Assembly: GCA_946183175.1 (NCBI GenBank)
Contig: CAMHBH010000016.1
Span: 1 to 22,587, forward strand
DNA length: 22,587 nt
DNA from: an uncultured Oscillibacter sp.
GTDB lineage: Bacteria > Bacillota > Clostridia > Oscillospirales > Oscillospiraceae
Direction: 5' to 3'
The translations under genes and the position numbers were made by a program. Positions within the stretch are counted from its first letter, which is position 1; each line of letters opens with the position of its first letter. This document shows, piece by piece, positions 14,330 to 22,587 of the stretch. The notes under the pieces are model-generated. The model saw nothing but the letters and a program-made list of their open reading frames with translations, was not told the origin of the DNA and searched no databases.

Positions 14330-15673
14330 TTATTCGGCGGCAATCGCGGCGTCAATAATCGACTGCGCGCTGTCGCAGGCGGAGGCCATGAGGGCCTCGT
14401 CGTTGGGGTTGAGCCACGCGGCGAGGAAGGCGTCCTGCTGAATCTTGTCCTCCCAGACGGTGGTGTTGCGGGTGTAGGGGCGGAAGAACAGCGTGCCCTC
14501 GTCTTCGATACGGTTGAAGGCGGAAACGTCCATGCCCGGGAAGGCGTCGGAGAAGGCGTCGGAAATGCCCGGAATGGCGGCCATGGTCACGCCGAGTTCG
14601 GCCTGTTTACGCTGTCCGGCCTCGTTGCAGAACGCGGAAATCAGGCTGTAGGCGGCGTCGGGGTACGGGGTACTGGCGGCGGCGGCCCAGCCGAGGCCGT
14701 TGTAGGCCGACTGACGCTCGCCGGGGTCGCACTGGCCGTTCCCGTTGGCGTCGCCGTAGGGCATGAGGGCCCACTTGTAGTTGTCGTGTCCCTCGGCGGT
14801 GTAGAAGGAGTTAATCATCCAGGAGCCCTGCGTAATCATAGCGCAGAGGTTGGACTGGAACAGGGAATCGGTACCCGTCTCGGCGACGACCGGCTGAGGC
14901 GCAGAGACCGTCAGAATCTTGCGAACCATTTCCATCCCGGCCTTGCCCTCGGCGGAGCCGATGGTCGTGCCCTTGTGGTCGTCGGTAATGATTTGCGCGC
15001 CGTAGTCATAGACGAAGTTGTACCAACCATCCTGGTTGTTGGAGGTGTTCATCGCATAGCCGTAGACGTTCTCGGCGGAGCCGGCCTCCGTGATAGCCTT
15101 GGCGGCCTCGTAGACATCGTCCCAAGTCCAGTCGTCGGTCGGGGCGGCCACGCCGTACTTGTCGAACAGCGCCTGATTGTACAGCAGGGCGATGGTGTCG
15201 TGGTCCTTGGGTACGGCGTACTGGTGCCCGTCGGAGTTGTAGAGGCTGACAATGCCGGGGTAGTAGTTGGCGAGGTCGATGTCGGGGTCGGCGGAGATGT
15301 AGTCGTCGAGGTTGAGGAGCAGGTCGTTCTCCATGTACATCTGCGCGGTATTGGAGTGCATCCAGAACACGTCGGGCATGGTGCCGCCGGACGCGCCGGA
15401 ACTGAGGAGAGTCCAGTAGCTGTCCCAGGTGATGACGTTAATCGTGACGGGCACGCCGGATTCGGCAGACCAGGCGTCGGCGATTTCTTTCAGTCCGGCG
15501 AGCTGGTTGTTGTCCCAGATAGCTACCTGAAGGCTTGCGGAACCGCCGCCGGCAGTCGTAGCGGTGTTGTCAGCGGATTCGCCGCCGGTCGTAGCGCCGC
15601 CGCCACCGCCGCCGCAGGCGGCCAGAGACGCCGTCATAACCAGCGCCATCACAAGAGCAAGAAACTTTTTCAT
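14330..15673 (-). CDS. Sugar-binding lipoprotein of the ABC importer
   Basis: This is the extracellular solute-binding protein that would deliver sugar to the two permeases. The 447-residue precursor has a lipoprotein signal (MKKFLALVMALVMTASLAAC, lipid-anchored at Cys20), a Gly/Thr/Ser-rich tether to about residue 47, and a family 1 binding-protein fold with LQVAIWDNNQ...LKEIADAWSAESG and a MPDVFWMH strand. An unusual short insert at residues 308-319, DANGNGQCDPGE, looks like a calcium-binding loop. ATG 15673 has AAGGAGG 7 bases upstream. It is the first gene of the operon, followed by hairpins and then the permeases. I found no clear promoter in the upstream gap. The substrate is unknown. 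Confidence 0.93.
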   Translation of the reverse strand: MKKFLALVMALVMTASLAACGGGGGGATTGGESADNTATTAGGGSASLQVAIWDNNQLAGLKEIADAWSAESGVPVTINVITWDSYWTLLSSGASGGTMPDVFWMHSNTAQMYMENDLLLNLDDYISADPDIDLANYYPGIVSLYNSDGHQYAVPKDHDTIALLYNQALFDKYGVAAPTDDWTWDDVYEAAKAITEAGSAENVYGYAMNTSNNQDGWYNFVYDYGAQIITDDHKGTTIGSAEGKAGMEMVRKILTVSAPQPVVAETGTDSLFQSNLCAMITQGSWMINSFYTAEGHDNYKWALMPYGDANGNGQCDPGERQSAYNGLGWAAAASTPYPDAAYSLISAFCNEAGQRKQAELGVTMAAIPGISDAFSDAFPGMDVSAFNRIEDEGTLFFRPYTRNTTVWEDKIQQDAFLAAWLNPNDEALMASACDSAQSIIDAAIAAE

Positions 15674-16195
15674 TCATCTTCCTCCTTACGTTAATTGGCG
15701 TCAGGCATAGCCGCGCGGACGCGCCGCGAATGTCACCCCGCGCGGGTACAGGACGCGCTACCATAGAGTTTAGCGCAACATAGATTTTTGTTGTATGGGC
15801 TAATGTCACGTTTTTATGGAATTGTGTGGTTTTTTCTAAAGTGCGGCGGTGTTCTTGTACAATATTACCAAAATAGGGCGATTTTTTTGTGTGGCGCGGC
15901 GAAGGGAATCCCACAAAAATCGGGGTCTTGTCACATGGGGGAAAGTCCGGGGACTGTCTCATGTGCAAGACAGCCCCGTCGCGTAACGGCGGAGGGGCAA
16001 AATCGCGCCAAACGCGCAGGTGGAGGAGTTTTTCCATGATAAGCTAACTTCCTAACAATCCCTATGTACCCTGAAACGGCGCGCGGAAAAAGGCCTTGAC
16101 TGGACATATTACAGATGAGACGCCTGCCTCTAATTACCATTTTTTTCCTTATTTGTTGTTACAGAAACTTAACAAAAAGTTTCCAACATTGGATA
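15674..16195. other. Divergent gap between sugar operon and dockerin protein gene
   Basis: No gene is supported. The stretch must hold the sugar operon promoter, but I saw no good sigma-A match. It contains a hairpin at 15949-15977, GGGGACTGTCT with AGACAGCCCC (one bulged A), overlapped by CACATG (15932-15937) and CATGTG (15960-15965) that could pair instead. The composition shifts from GC-rich to AT-rich near 16030. Frames reading through it lack ribosome sites. Confidence 0.5.
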
Positions 16196-16224
16196 TTGAC
16201 ACCTATTAGAATTTGTGCTATAGT
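16196..16224 (+). promoter_or_regulatory. Near-consensus promoter of the dockerin protein gene
   Basis: TTGACA (16196-16201) and TATAGT (16219-16224) are 17 bases apart, and TGC before the -10 box makes an extended -10. Transcription would begin near 16231, giving a leader of about 188 bases before the ATG at 16419. The leader has a small hairpin (AGAGC...GCTCT) and a GC-rich patch at about 16352-16382. I recognise no riboswitch. Confidence 0.8.
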
Positions 16225-16418
16225 AGTTTCAAATCTATCTATACTATCGCTTTCAATATCACTCATAGTACAGATTTGGGCTTTTTTGTGTATATTCCAG
16301 AGCTTTTTCGCTCTATTCTGTTCTTAAATCGAATTGTATTGTATCCAATTTATGGGGCCCGCGAACCGGACGAGTGCCCGTGAGATTGGTTTACAAATAT
16401 TTTTTAAGGAGGGATACT

Positions 16419-19400
16419 ATGAGTATACGCAAGCGAGCTCTTAGCCTGTTCGTGACATTCGCGATGTGCTTCTCGATTTTGCCCTCGTCCGTGTGGGCAG
16501 TCGAGACCGTGGACAGGCAAGAGGAATCCGCGCCTGTCGGCGCGGATGTAGTCGAGGCACTGCCTCTGGCCGTGGATGAGGTGACTTCAGCGGAGGCCGC
16601 CGTGGAAGACGCGCCAGCGCTTCCGGAGGATGACGCCCCCGCACAGGTCGCCGATGTCCCCATGGAGGAAGGAGCGGGCGAGCCCTTCCCAGACAGCGCG
16701 GTGCCCCCGGAGGATGTCGGGGTGCTCCCGGAGGAAGAAGCCGCGGTTGAAGAGCCCTTCCCGGAGGACGCCGGAGAGTTCCCGATGGGAGCCGCCGTGT
16801 CCACCCCGAGGGAAGAGACCTCCCTGGACAACGCGATAACCCCGGAGGACGAGCAGGACGCAGGGACTGTCAACGCGGACGAGGAGGAAGCTCTCCCGGA
16901 AAAGGAAGGAGGCCCCGAGACCGAGGAGGAGGAAGAAGTCGACGTAGACAAGTCCCTGACCGTCGAGGAGGCGGGCAGTTACGCCCCCGAAGACGAGGAA
17001 AAGGACATAAAACTCCTTGAGGAACAGGCGCGGGAAGTGATGGAAAGCAGCAGCGCCTACGGTCAGGTGATTTGGTCGGACAGCACCTATCTGGACCCCG
17101 GCTGGAGCGTCGCCTATTCCTACAGGCCGACTGTCAGCGGAACCTACACCTTTGAATCCACCAATGTCAGCGGAGACACCTACGGCTGGCTTACGTCCGG
17201 TTCCAGCAACGGTACCCAGTTGATTTCCAACGACGACGGTGGACGCGCCAACGGCAACTACCTTAACTTCAGCTTCTCGTACACCCTGACGGCGGGAACC
17301 ATCTATTATTTCCACGCGAGATGGCTCAGTTCCTCCAGAAGCGGGACGATTACCTGTCAGTTGAGCCGGAGCACCAGTGTCCAGTCCATCACGGCGGACG
17401 GCGTAAGCCACACGGTCACGCTTACGTCCCCCAGACAGTACGCGTATTTCTCGTTCCGTCCGTCCGTTTCGGGAACCTACGTTTTTGAATCCACCAATTC
17501 CAGCGGCGACACCTACGGCTACCTGTATGATTCGTCGTGGCGGACTTTGACGTACAACGACGACGGCGGGAGCGGCTTGAATTTCCGTATCTCCTATGCG
17601 CTCACGAGCGGAAACACCTATTACTTCGGTGTGCGGTTCTATGGCAGTTACACCACCGGAAGCATCACCGTCCGGCTGACGGGGAACATTCCGCAGGACA
17701 AGGTTCTCTCTCAGCCCACCGCGTCGAGCTACGTCACGGATTACCAGGACATTACCACGCGCGGAGAACGGAAATATTTCCGCTTTACTCCGAGCACCAC
17801 CGGATACTATATTTTCGAGTCGACCAACAGCTCCTATGACCCGGTCGGCGAGTTGTACCAGTCCAACAAGACAACGCAAATCACCAGCAACGACGACGGC
17901 GGAAACGGGGCGAACTTCCGCATTCGCTATAACCTGACGGCGGGAACCACCTACTATTACGCTGTCCGGTTCTTCGGCGGCAGTACGATTGCCCGAATCA
18001 ATGTCCGCCTGACCTTGGAGTACAACATCGTCCCCATTGTCCTGAACGCCTCGGAAGTGGCCCTGAAAGGGTATTCGACCTCTTCCGTGAATCCGTCCAG
18101 CACCTCCAACAGCGCCGTCTCGAATGGAAACGGATACTTCTCCTTTACGCCTACCGTGTCCGGTACTTACCTGTTTGAGTCTACGAACAGCTCCGGCGAC
18201 CCCAGGGCGTATCTGTATTACAGCATAGGCGGCAGTCAGGTGAGTTCGAACGACGACAGCGGAGACGCCAACGGCAATCACCAAAACTTCCGCCTGTCCT
18301 ATTCGCTCTCGGCGAACACCACCTATATTTACACGGTGGGCTGGAACGGCTCCACCACGGGCGATATCAACGTCAGAATCCGCCGCTCCCTGAGCGAACT
18401 GGCGACGACCATGGAACCGGGCTACACCGGAACCGCCACGATTAGCCAGCGCGGACAGGCCGTGTACTTCGCCTTCACGCCCCCCAGCACGCAGGATTAC
18501 AGCTTTGAATCCTCGAACAATGTTTCCGCGGATTCTTCCGTCTTCGACCCCTACGTCACGCTCTACGACGCGAATTTCAATTATATCAATAGCAACGACG
18601 ACGGCGGAGAGGGCAGAAACTTCTACCTCAACGCCAGATTGACCCAGGACATCACCTATTATTACGCTGTCACCAGATGGAGCAACTCTTCCACGGGTTC
18701 CGCGACTGTGCGCCTCTCCGGCGGTATCCCCGACGCCACCGAGATTGACGCGGCGGCCGTTGAAAACGACGGACAGTGGACCGGTACGGCGAACATTTCC
18801 AGAGCGGGAGAGTACGCCTACTTCGTCTTTACGCCGCTGACTTCGGGCGCGTATATCTTCGAGTCCACGAACACCAGCGGAGACACCCACGGACATTTCT
18901 ACGAAAACGGCCTGGGCACAACTTCGACCGTCGAAAACGACGACAGCGGACAGGGCCTGAACTTCCAGATTGCCCGCAACCTGGAAGCGGGCAGAACCTA
19001 CGCCTACGCCGCGCGCTGGCACTGGTCAGGTGGCACGGGGCCTATCAATGTCCGCTTGGTGAAGGACACCCCGCCCCTGATTCCTCTGGACGCCGACGCC
19101 GTAGAGCAGAACAACTACACCACGGAGACAACCACCATTGCCACGGGTGGCCGCCGCTCCTACTTCTCCTTCACGCCCCAGTCTGACGGCGACTATATCT
19201 TTGAGTCCACGAATACCAGCGGGGACACCTACGGGTATTTCTACGAGACCTCGGAGCCGCCGACTGACACCACCTCTTCGACCGTCGAAAACGACGACGG
19301 CGGCTCGGGCCTGAACTTCAAACTGACCAGAACCCTGAACGCCGGCACAACCTACTACTACGGCGTGAGGTTCTTGTCCCGCAGTGCGACGGGCACCATC

Positions 19401-21671
19401 AACGTGAAGCTGAGCAAGGGGAATCCCCCGGTTCTTGCCACGGGCGTCACTGTCACGCTGAATCCCGCGAGTATCTATGTCGGCAACCAGGCCACGGCCT
19501 CCGCGCAGATTACCCCGGATAACACGACCAACAAGACGCTCACATGGTCGAGTAGCGATGTGAACGTCGCGACGGTTACGGGCGGTATTGTCACCGCCGT
19601 AGCGGTGGGCACCGCGACTATCACGGCCACCACATCCAACGGAATCGCAGGTTCCGCCACGATTACCGTGATTGAATCGGTTCACAGCGGTGAGTTCCAC
19701 GAGGACTACGAGTACCCCTTCCTCAACACCCGCTCCAGCTTCGGATACAGCTCAAGCTACAAGGTTCCGCAGGTTCGCTTTGAGCAGGTAGGCTACACGC
19801 CCCAGCAGGCCGCGTCGATATACAACGCCGGCAATTACGAAACCAGAAACGCCTATTGGGGCGGCAGTTGCTTCGGTATCGCCGCGTCCGCTATCCTGTT
19901 CTACAAGAACGTCCTGCAGGAGGAGAACTACGACCCCAACGTCCACATCCCCCACGACTTCCACGCCCCCAGCGGCAACTCCTCCAACGATGTCAAACTG
20001 CGTTCGATGATCGAACTCATGCAGTTGTCTCAGCCGTTCTGGAACAGGGTCGACGAGACGCCCAGACAGGACTTCAATCCCCAACAGCTTGCGGCGGAAC
20101 TGGACAACGACAACCCGGTCGTCCTGCAAATCTCCCTCTACTATAACGGCCGGCCCTGCGGACACGCCGTCGTCATCTACGGTTACGAAATAGACGGCAA
20201 CGGCGACTATGTCTTCCACATTTACGACAGCTCGCGCTTTGTGGACAGTCTCACTTGCAACAGCAGTGGCCGTTACACGCGCGGCTCGAACGCCTTCTCC
20301 TTCCACACCACGGACTCCCGCGTCGGGCTGGTATGGCCGAACGGCTACTACACGCAGGAAAGCCTCCGGGCGACGCACCAGAGACTCAAGGACGCGAACC
20401 ACAGCGGCGCGGCGAATCTGCTGGAAGTGGGCGACCAGAGATATGTCTATATCTTCTGCTCCGTGGGCGATGTGACCCTCCAGAACAGCTCCGGGAACAC
20501 GGCGACTATCCGGGAATCCGTACTCTCGGGCGACGACATGAACCTCGACCTGATTCTCCCGACCTTCTCCATGGACGACGAGGACAGCGCCGATACGCGC
20601 TACTACACCATCGTGGCTCCGGAGGACGCCTACACGATTACCACCTCTGACGGAAATGTGACGCTCGTCGGCGTCGACATGTCGGTCGATGTCGTCGCGA
20701 CCGTGAGCTCCGGCGACGGCGGAATTGAACTCCGCGTTTCCTCCGACCTCTGCACGGTTGGCCTTGATACGGAGAACGAGGACAACTACTATGTGAACTA
20801 CTACGTTTACAACGACCAGTTCGACACCCTCGCTATAAGCGGCATGGCCGGCGAATCCGTAAACGTCTCCCTGAAGCCGGACGAGCGCAGAGTCGACGTG
20901 ACTGGCGCGAGAAACATTACCGCCGAGGCGGTCGTGGGCGACAAATCCTCCAGGGTGCAGGACGGCTCCGACTTCGACGGTGAGACGGTGCCCTTCTGCC
21001 TGTCCTGGTCTGCCCCGCAAGAGGGGGACGATGATTCGCAGTCCAGCTTGCAGATTGCGCAGAATCTCACCAGCGACAGCATGAATTTCGCCGCGCTGAT
21101 AGACGACGACGACTTTGATTCGGACAAAATGCCGATGACCGGCCCCGCCGACACCGACGGAGAGAGCACTACGCTTAACACGCGTGAGCAGTTGGCCCCT
21201 CCGACCTTCGACTTCCGGAGAAACTCAGACAATACCTGGGAAGTTTCCATTGATGTGCCCGATGACGTGACTGTCATTTACTACACTACGGATGAGAGTG
21301 ACCCGGGTACAACTGACCCGCGCGCGATAGATGCCGAACTGAGGCAGACCTACGGCGGAGTTCCCATTCTGGTCGCGCCGAATACGCAGATTGTCGCTAT
21401 CGCGACAAAGTTCCCTTCCCAGGAAAGTGAAGTGGCTAAATGGAAGTTCTCGGATGCCATGTATGACCTGGCTGTGCGTTACGGCGATGTCAATAACGAC
21501 GGCTTTATCGACGGTAACGACCTGGCAGACATCATCAGCCACATGATTAATGACACTCCCTTACCGAGTTTGCAGGCCGCCAATGTCAACGGTGACGATT
21601 GGATTGATGGTAACGACCTGGCGGACATCATCAGCTATATGCTCAATGATACGCCTTTGGGGCCTCGGTAA
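16419..21671 (+). CDS. Giant secreted dockerin protein with cysteine-peptidase domain
   Basis: The 1750-residue protein has, in order: a signal peptide cut near Ala27; a Glu/Pro/Ala/Asp-rich acidic linker (28-210); seven PPC-like beta domains (215-1001) marked by FESTNSSGDTYG and NDDGGxGxNF; a Big_2 Ig-like domain (1007-1087); a papain-like peptidase domain with probable triad Cys1151 (GGSCFGIAAS), His1249 (GHAVVIYGYE) and Asp1270 (YDSS); an unrecognised beta-rich part (about 1320-1560); a chitobiase-C-like domain (1592-1678, IYYTTDESDP); and a type I dockerin (about 1688-1745) with two calcium loops, DVNNDGFIDGNDLADII and a near copy starting NVNGDDWIDG. The dockerin would plug it into a cohesin, so it is probably part of a cellulosome-like complex outside the cell. 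ATG 16419 has AAGGAGGG 5 bases upstream. It has its own promoter and is followed by a cohesin-like gene. Confidence 0.88.
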   Translation: MSIRKRALSLFVTFAMCFSILPSSVWAVETVDRQEESAPVGADVVEALPLAVDEVTSAEAAVEDAPALPEDDAPAQVADVPMEEGAGEPFPDSAVPPEDVGVLPEEEAAVEEPFPEDAGEFPMGAAVSTPREETSLDNAITPEDEQDAGTVNADEEEALPEKEGGPETEEEEEVDVDKSLTVEEAGSYAPEDEEKDIKLLEEQAREVMESSSAYGQVIWSDSTYLDPGWSVAYSYRPTVSGTYTFESTNVSGDTYGWLTSGSSNGTQLISNDDGGRANGNYLNFSFSYTLTAGTIYYFHARWLSSSRSGTITCQLSRSTSVQSITADGVSHTVTLTSPRQYAYFSFRPSVSGTYVFESTNSSGDTYGYLYDSSWRTLTYNDDGGSGLNFRISYALTSGNTYYFGVRFYGSYTTGSITVRLTGNIPQDKVLSQPTASSYVTDYQDITTRGERKYFRFTPSTTGYYIFESTNSSYDPVGELYQSNKTTQITSNDDGGNGANFRIRYNLTAGTTYYYAVRFFGGSTIARINVRLTLEYNIVPIVLNASEVALKGYSTSSVNPSSTSNSAVSNGNGYFSFTPTVSGTYLFESTNSSGDPRAYLYYSIGGSQVSSNDDSGDANGNHQNFRLSYSLSANTTYIYTVGWNGSTTGDINVRIRRSLSELATTMEPGYTGTATISQRGQAVYFAFTPPSTQDYSFESSNNVSADSSVFDPYVTLYDANFNYINSNDDGGEGRNFYLNARLTQDITYYYAVTRWSNSSTGSATVRLSGGIPDATEIDAAAVENDGQWTGTANISRAGEYAYFVFTPLTSGAYIFESTNTSGDTHGHFYENGLGTTSTVENDDSGQGLNFQIARNLEAGRTYAYAARWHWSGGTGPINVRLVKDTPPLIPLDADAVEQNNYTTETTTIATGGRRSYFSFTPQSDGDYIFESTNTSGDTYGYFYETSEPPTDTTSSTVENDDGGSGLNFKLTRTLNAGTTYYYGVRFLSRSATGTINVKLSKGNPPVLATGVTVTLNPASIYVGNQATASAQITPDNTTNKTLTWSSSDVNVATVTGGIVTAVAVGTATITATTSNGIAGSATITVIESVHSGEFHEDYEYPFLNTRSSFGYSSSYKVPQVRFEQVGYTPQQAASIYNAGNYETRNAYWGGSCFGIAASAILFYKNVLQEENYDPNVHIPHDFHAPSGNSSNDVKLRSMIELMQLSQPFWNRVDETPRQDFNPQQLAAELDNDNPVVLQISLYYNGRPCGHAVVIYGYEIDGNGDYVFHIYDSSRFVDSLTCNSSGRYTRGSNAFSFHTTDSRVGLVWPNGYYTQESLRATHQRLKDANHSGAANLLEVGDQRYVYIFCSVGDVTLQNSSGNTATIRESVLSGDDMNLDLILPTFSMDDEDSADTRYYTIVAPEDAYTITTSDGNVTLVGVDMSVDVVATVSSGDGGIELRVSSDLCTVGLDTENEDNYYVNYYVYNDQFDTLAISGMAGESVNVSLKPDERRVDVTGARNITAEAVVGDKSSRVQDGSDFDGETVPFCLSWSAPQEGDDDSQSSLQIAQNLTSDSMNFAALIDDDDFDSDKMPMTGPADTDGESTTLNTREQLAPPTFDFRRNSDNTWEVSIDVPDDVTVIYYTTDESDPGTTDPRAIDAELRQTYGGVPILVAPNTQIVAIATKFPSQESEVAKWKFSDAMYDLAVRYGDVNNDGFIDGNDLADIISHMINDTPLPSLQAANVNGDDWIDGNDLADIISYMLNDTPLGPR
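17061..19420 (+). repeat. Seven tandem PPC-like domain repeats inside the dockerin protein
   Basis: Seven units of 104-122 residues start near 17061, 17381, 17692, 18027, 18393, 18723 and 19065. Each reads YFxFxPxxSGxYxFESTN, then a segment with NDDGG and a following N-F, then L(T/E)AGTTYYY and (I/V)NVRL. The DNA of the units has diverged, so the array is old rather than a recent slippage product. Unit 5 is the most different in its FES block (FESSNNVSADSSVFDP). Confidence 0.85.
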
Positions 21672-21705
21672 CAGTAAACACTGAACCTTCTGCCACTGTG
21701 TGACA

Positions 21706-21771
21706 TCTCCCTCGCGTTGCTAGCTAGGGAGACAAAACCTGTCATGCCTCCCCCGTGTCAACGGGGGAGGC
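21706..21771 (+). promoter_or_regulatory. Two hairpins between dockerin and cohesin-like genes
   Basis: TCTCCCT (21706-21712) pairs with AGGGAGA (21726-21732). GCCTCCCCCGT (21746-21756) pairs perfectly with ACGGGGGAGGC (21761-21771) around GTCA. Neither is followed by a T-run and I see no promoter after them. They may act as partial terminators or mRNA stabilisers within one operon. Confidence 0.55.
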
Positions 21772-21821
21772 GGAGCAGGGCTAAAGAGTAAACGTTCCCA
21801 GGAAGAAAGGAGCAAATATCT

Positions 21822-22587
21822 ATGAGGGTATGCCTGAAAAGGGCCTGTGCCATGTTAATGGTTCTGGTTATGCTGTTGTCGCTGTCGGTGGTTCCCGTAG
21901 CGGCGACGGAAGAACCTGCGGGGGCGACTGACAACAGAACTGTCACGTTTTCCCTGTCTCATGCCTGGTCTGATTCCGACGAAGCATGCTATGTGCTCGT
22001 GAATCTGGCTATCGACGGAGATGATGAGACGTTTCCAGTACAAACCTCCACTTTCGATGTCTACTTTAACTCCAGTGTCCTGCGCTATGAGGAATGGTAC
22101 GACACCGACGAAGAAGATAATCCCTATATCGAGCCTCTGACTATACGCAATCGCCCGGTTTATCTGACGCCCGGTATCTCCGAGGATTTGGAGCGAATCA
22201 ACAGTCTTGGCTACGTGAGGGTTGCTTACTCAGACCAGAACAATACCTTTCAATTCCAGAATAATCATACTATCTTGCGCTTGAAGTTTGTGCCTGCGGA
22301 GAATGCTACCGCAGGGCAAACAGCAAACTTGTATTTTGTTCACCCGACGGCTGCCTATGTCACCACTGAGTCCTATCACTATGCAACCAACGCGGCGACA
22401 TCGGAAACAAACCCCATGGTCGTGAGAATCCCGGGTGGAAGCAGTACGCATACGGTCACGGTCAGCGGCGGAACAGTCAGCGGGGGAACGGTCAGCGGCG
22501 ACACTTTCGTTTCCGGCGATTCCGTCACCATCACGGCCAACGACGCGCCGAGCGGACAGCGCTTCAAAGAGTGGACGGGCGCGGACA
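21822..22587 (+). CDS. Secreted protein with cohesin-like and InlB-B-like domains (partial)
   Basis: The frame is open to the window end, giving the first 255 residues. ATG 21822 has AAAGGAG 9 bases upstream. A signal peptide (MLMVLVMLLSLSVVPVAA region) ends near Ala28. Residues about 40-203 read like a cohesin: VTFSLSHAW, a strand FDVYFNSSVLRYEEW, then YVRVAYSDQ, and ILRLKFVPAENATAGQTANLYF. Residues 211-228 are short TVSGG repeats, and DSVTITANDAPSGQRFKEWTG begins a divergent InlB-B-type repeat. A cohesin binds a dockerin, so this protein could be a scaffoldin or cell-surface partner for the upstream dockerin protein. The cohesin call rests on pattern only and is moderate; the partial state is certain. 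Confidence 0.65.
   Translation, partial: MRVCLKRACAMLMVLVMLLSLSVVPVAATEEPAGATDNRTVTFSLSHAWSDSDEACYVLVNLAIDGDDETFPVQTSTFDVYFNSSVLRYEEWYDTDEEDNPYIEPLTIRNRPVYLTPGISEDLERINSLGYVRVAYSDQNNTFQFQNNHTILRLKFVPAENATAGQTANLYFVHPTAAYVTTESYHYATNAATSETNPMVVRIPGGSSTHTVTVSGGTVSGGTVSGDTFVSGDSVTITANDAPSGQRFKEWTGAD

Noticed and set aside
16115..16327. 70-codon hydrophobic frame
   Set aside because: It overlaps the near-consensus promoter at 16196-16224 and has no ribosome site.
9900..16418. Cargo of the cotJC element and its far junction
   Set aside because: I looked for a cotJC N-terminal fragment on the minus strand and found none, and a tRNA and a sugar operon are unlikely cargo, so no right-hand boundary is claimed.
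16587..19022. Very long minus-strand frame opposite the dockerin protein gene
   Set aside because: It is a shadow of the GC-rich repeats on the plus strand; no signal or motif and no ribosome site.

Overview
The window looks like a spore-forming, Gram-positive anaerobe of the Clostridia, probably Oscillospirales/Ruminococcaceae-like. The evidence is strong AGGAGG-type ribosome sites, sigma-A-like promoters with 16-18 bp spacers, a spore-coat catalase fragment (cotJC), a Gram-positive MobQ relaxase, a CUT1 sugar ABC transporter, and a secreted protein ending in a type I dockerin. Most coding sequence is GC-rich. The first 730 bases and about 16050-16420 are clearly more AT-rich. The family assignments come from reading motifs; no database search was made.

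Region 1 (1-6270, plus strand) is a mobilisation and integration module. An AT-rich leader is followed by a tightly packed operon: a soluble VirD4/TraG-like coupling ATPase, a 23-bp direct repeat with a hairpin (candidate oriT), a short MobQ relaxase, an unrecognised protein made of two tandem copies of one domain, a 51-residue protein, and a large serine recombinase ending at a strong terminator. This is the layout of an integrative mobilisable element: the recombinase would move it in and out of the chromosome, and the relaxase plus coupling protein would use another element's secretion channel.

Region 2 (6271-9993, minus strand) holds an internally deleted RelB/DinJ-type antitoxin with its own promoter, a DUF4143-type ATPase with its own promoter, a cotJC spore-coat gene that has lost its 5' part, and, 8-20 bp from the break, a second and unrelated large serine recombinase. 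A sporulation gene broken exactly at a serine-recombinase gene is the arrangement seen in sporulation-controlled intervening elements such as the sigK skin element. The missing 5' part of cotJC is not in the window, so either the element is large or the gene is permanently broken.

Region 3 (10016-16000, minus strand) holds a secreted GLUG-repeat/Ig-like surface protein, a complete tRNA-Ala(CGC) with promoter and terminator, and a sugar ABC operon (lipoprotein binding protein, then two permeases) with two GC hairpins between the binding protein and the permeases and a clean terminator at the end. No ATPase subunit is present.

Region 4 (16196-22587, plus strand) starts with a near-consensus promoter. 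It drives a 1750-residue secreted protein: signal peptide, acidic linker, seven PPC-like repeats, a Big_2 domain, a papain-like cysteine peptidase domain, a chitobiase-C-like domain and a dockerin. It is followed by a secreted protein cut by the window edge that carries a cohesin-like domain and the start of an InlB-B-like repeat. Together they suggest an extracellular, cellulosome-like display of a peptidase.
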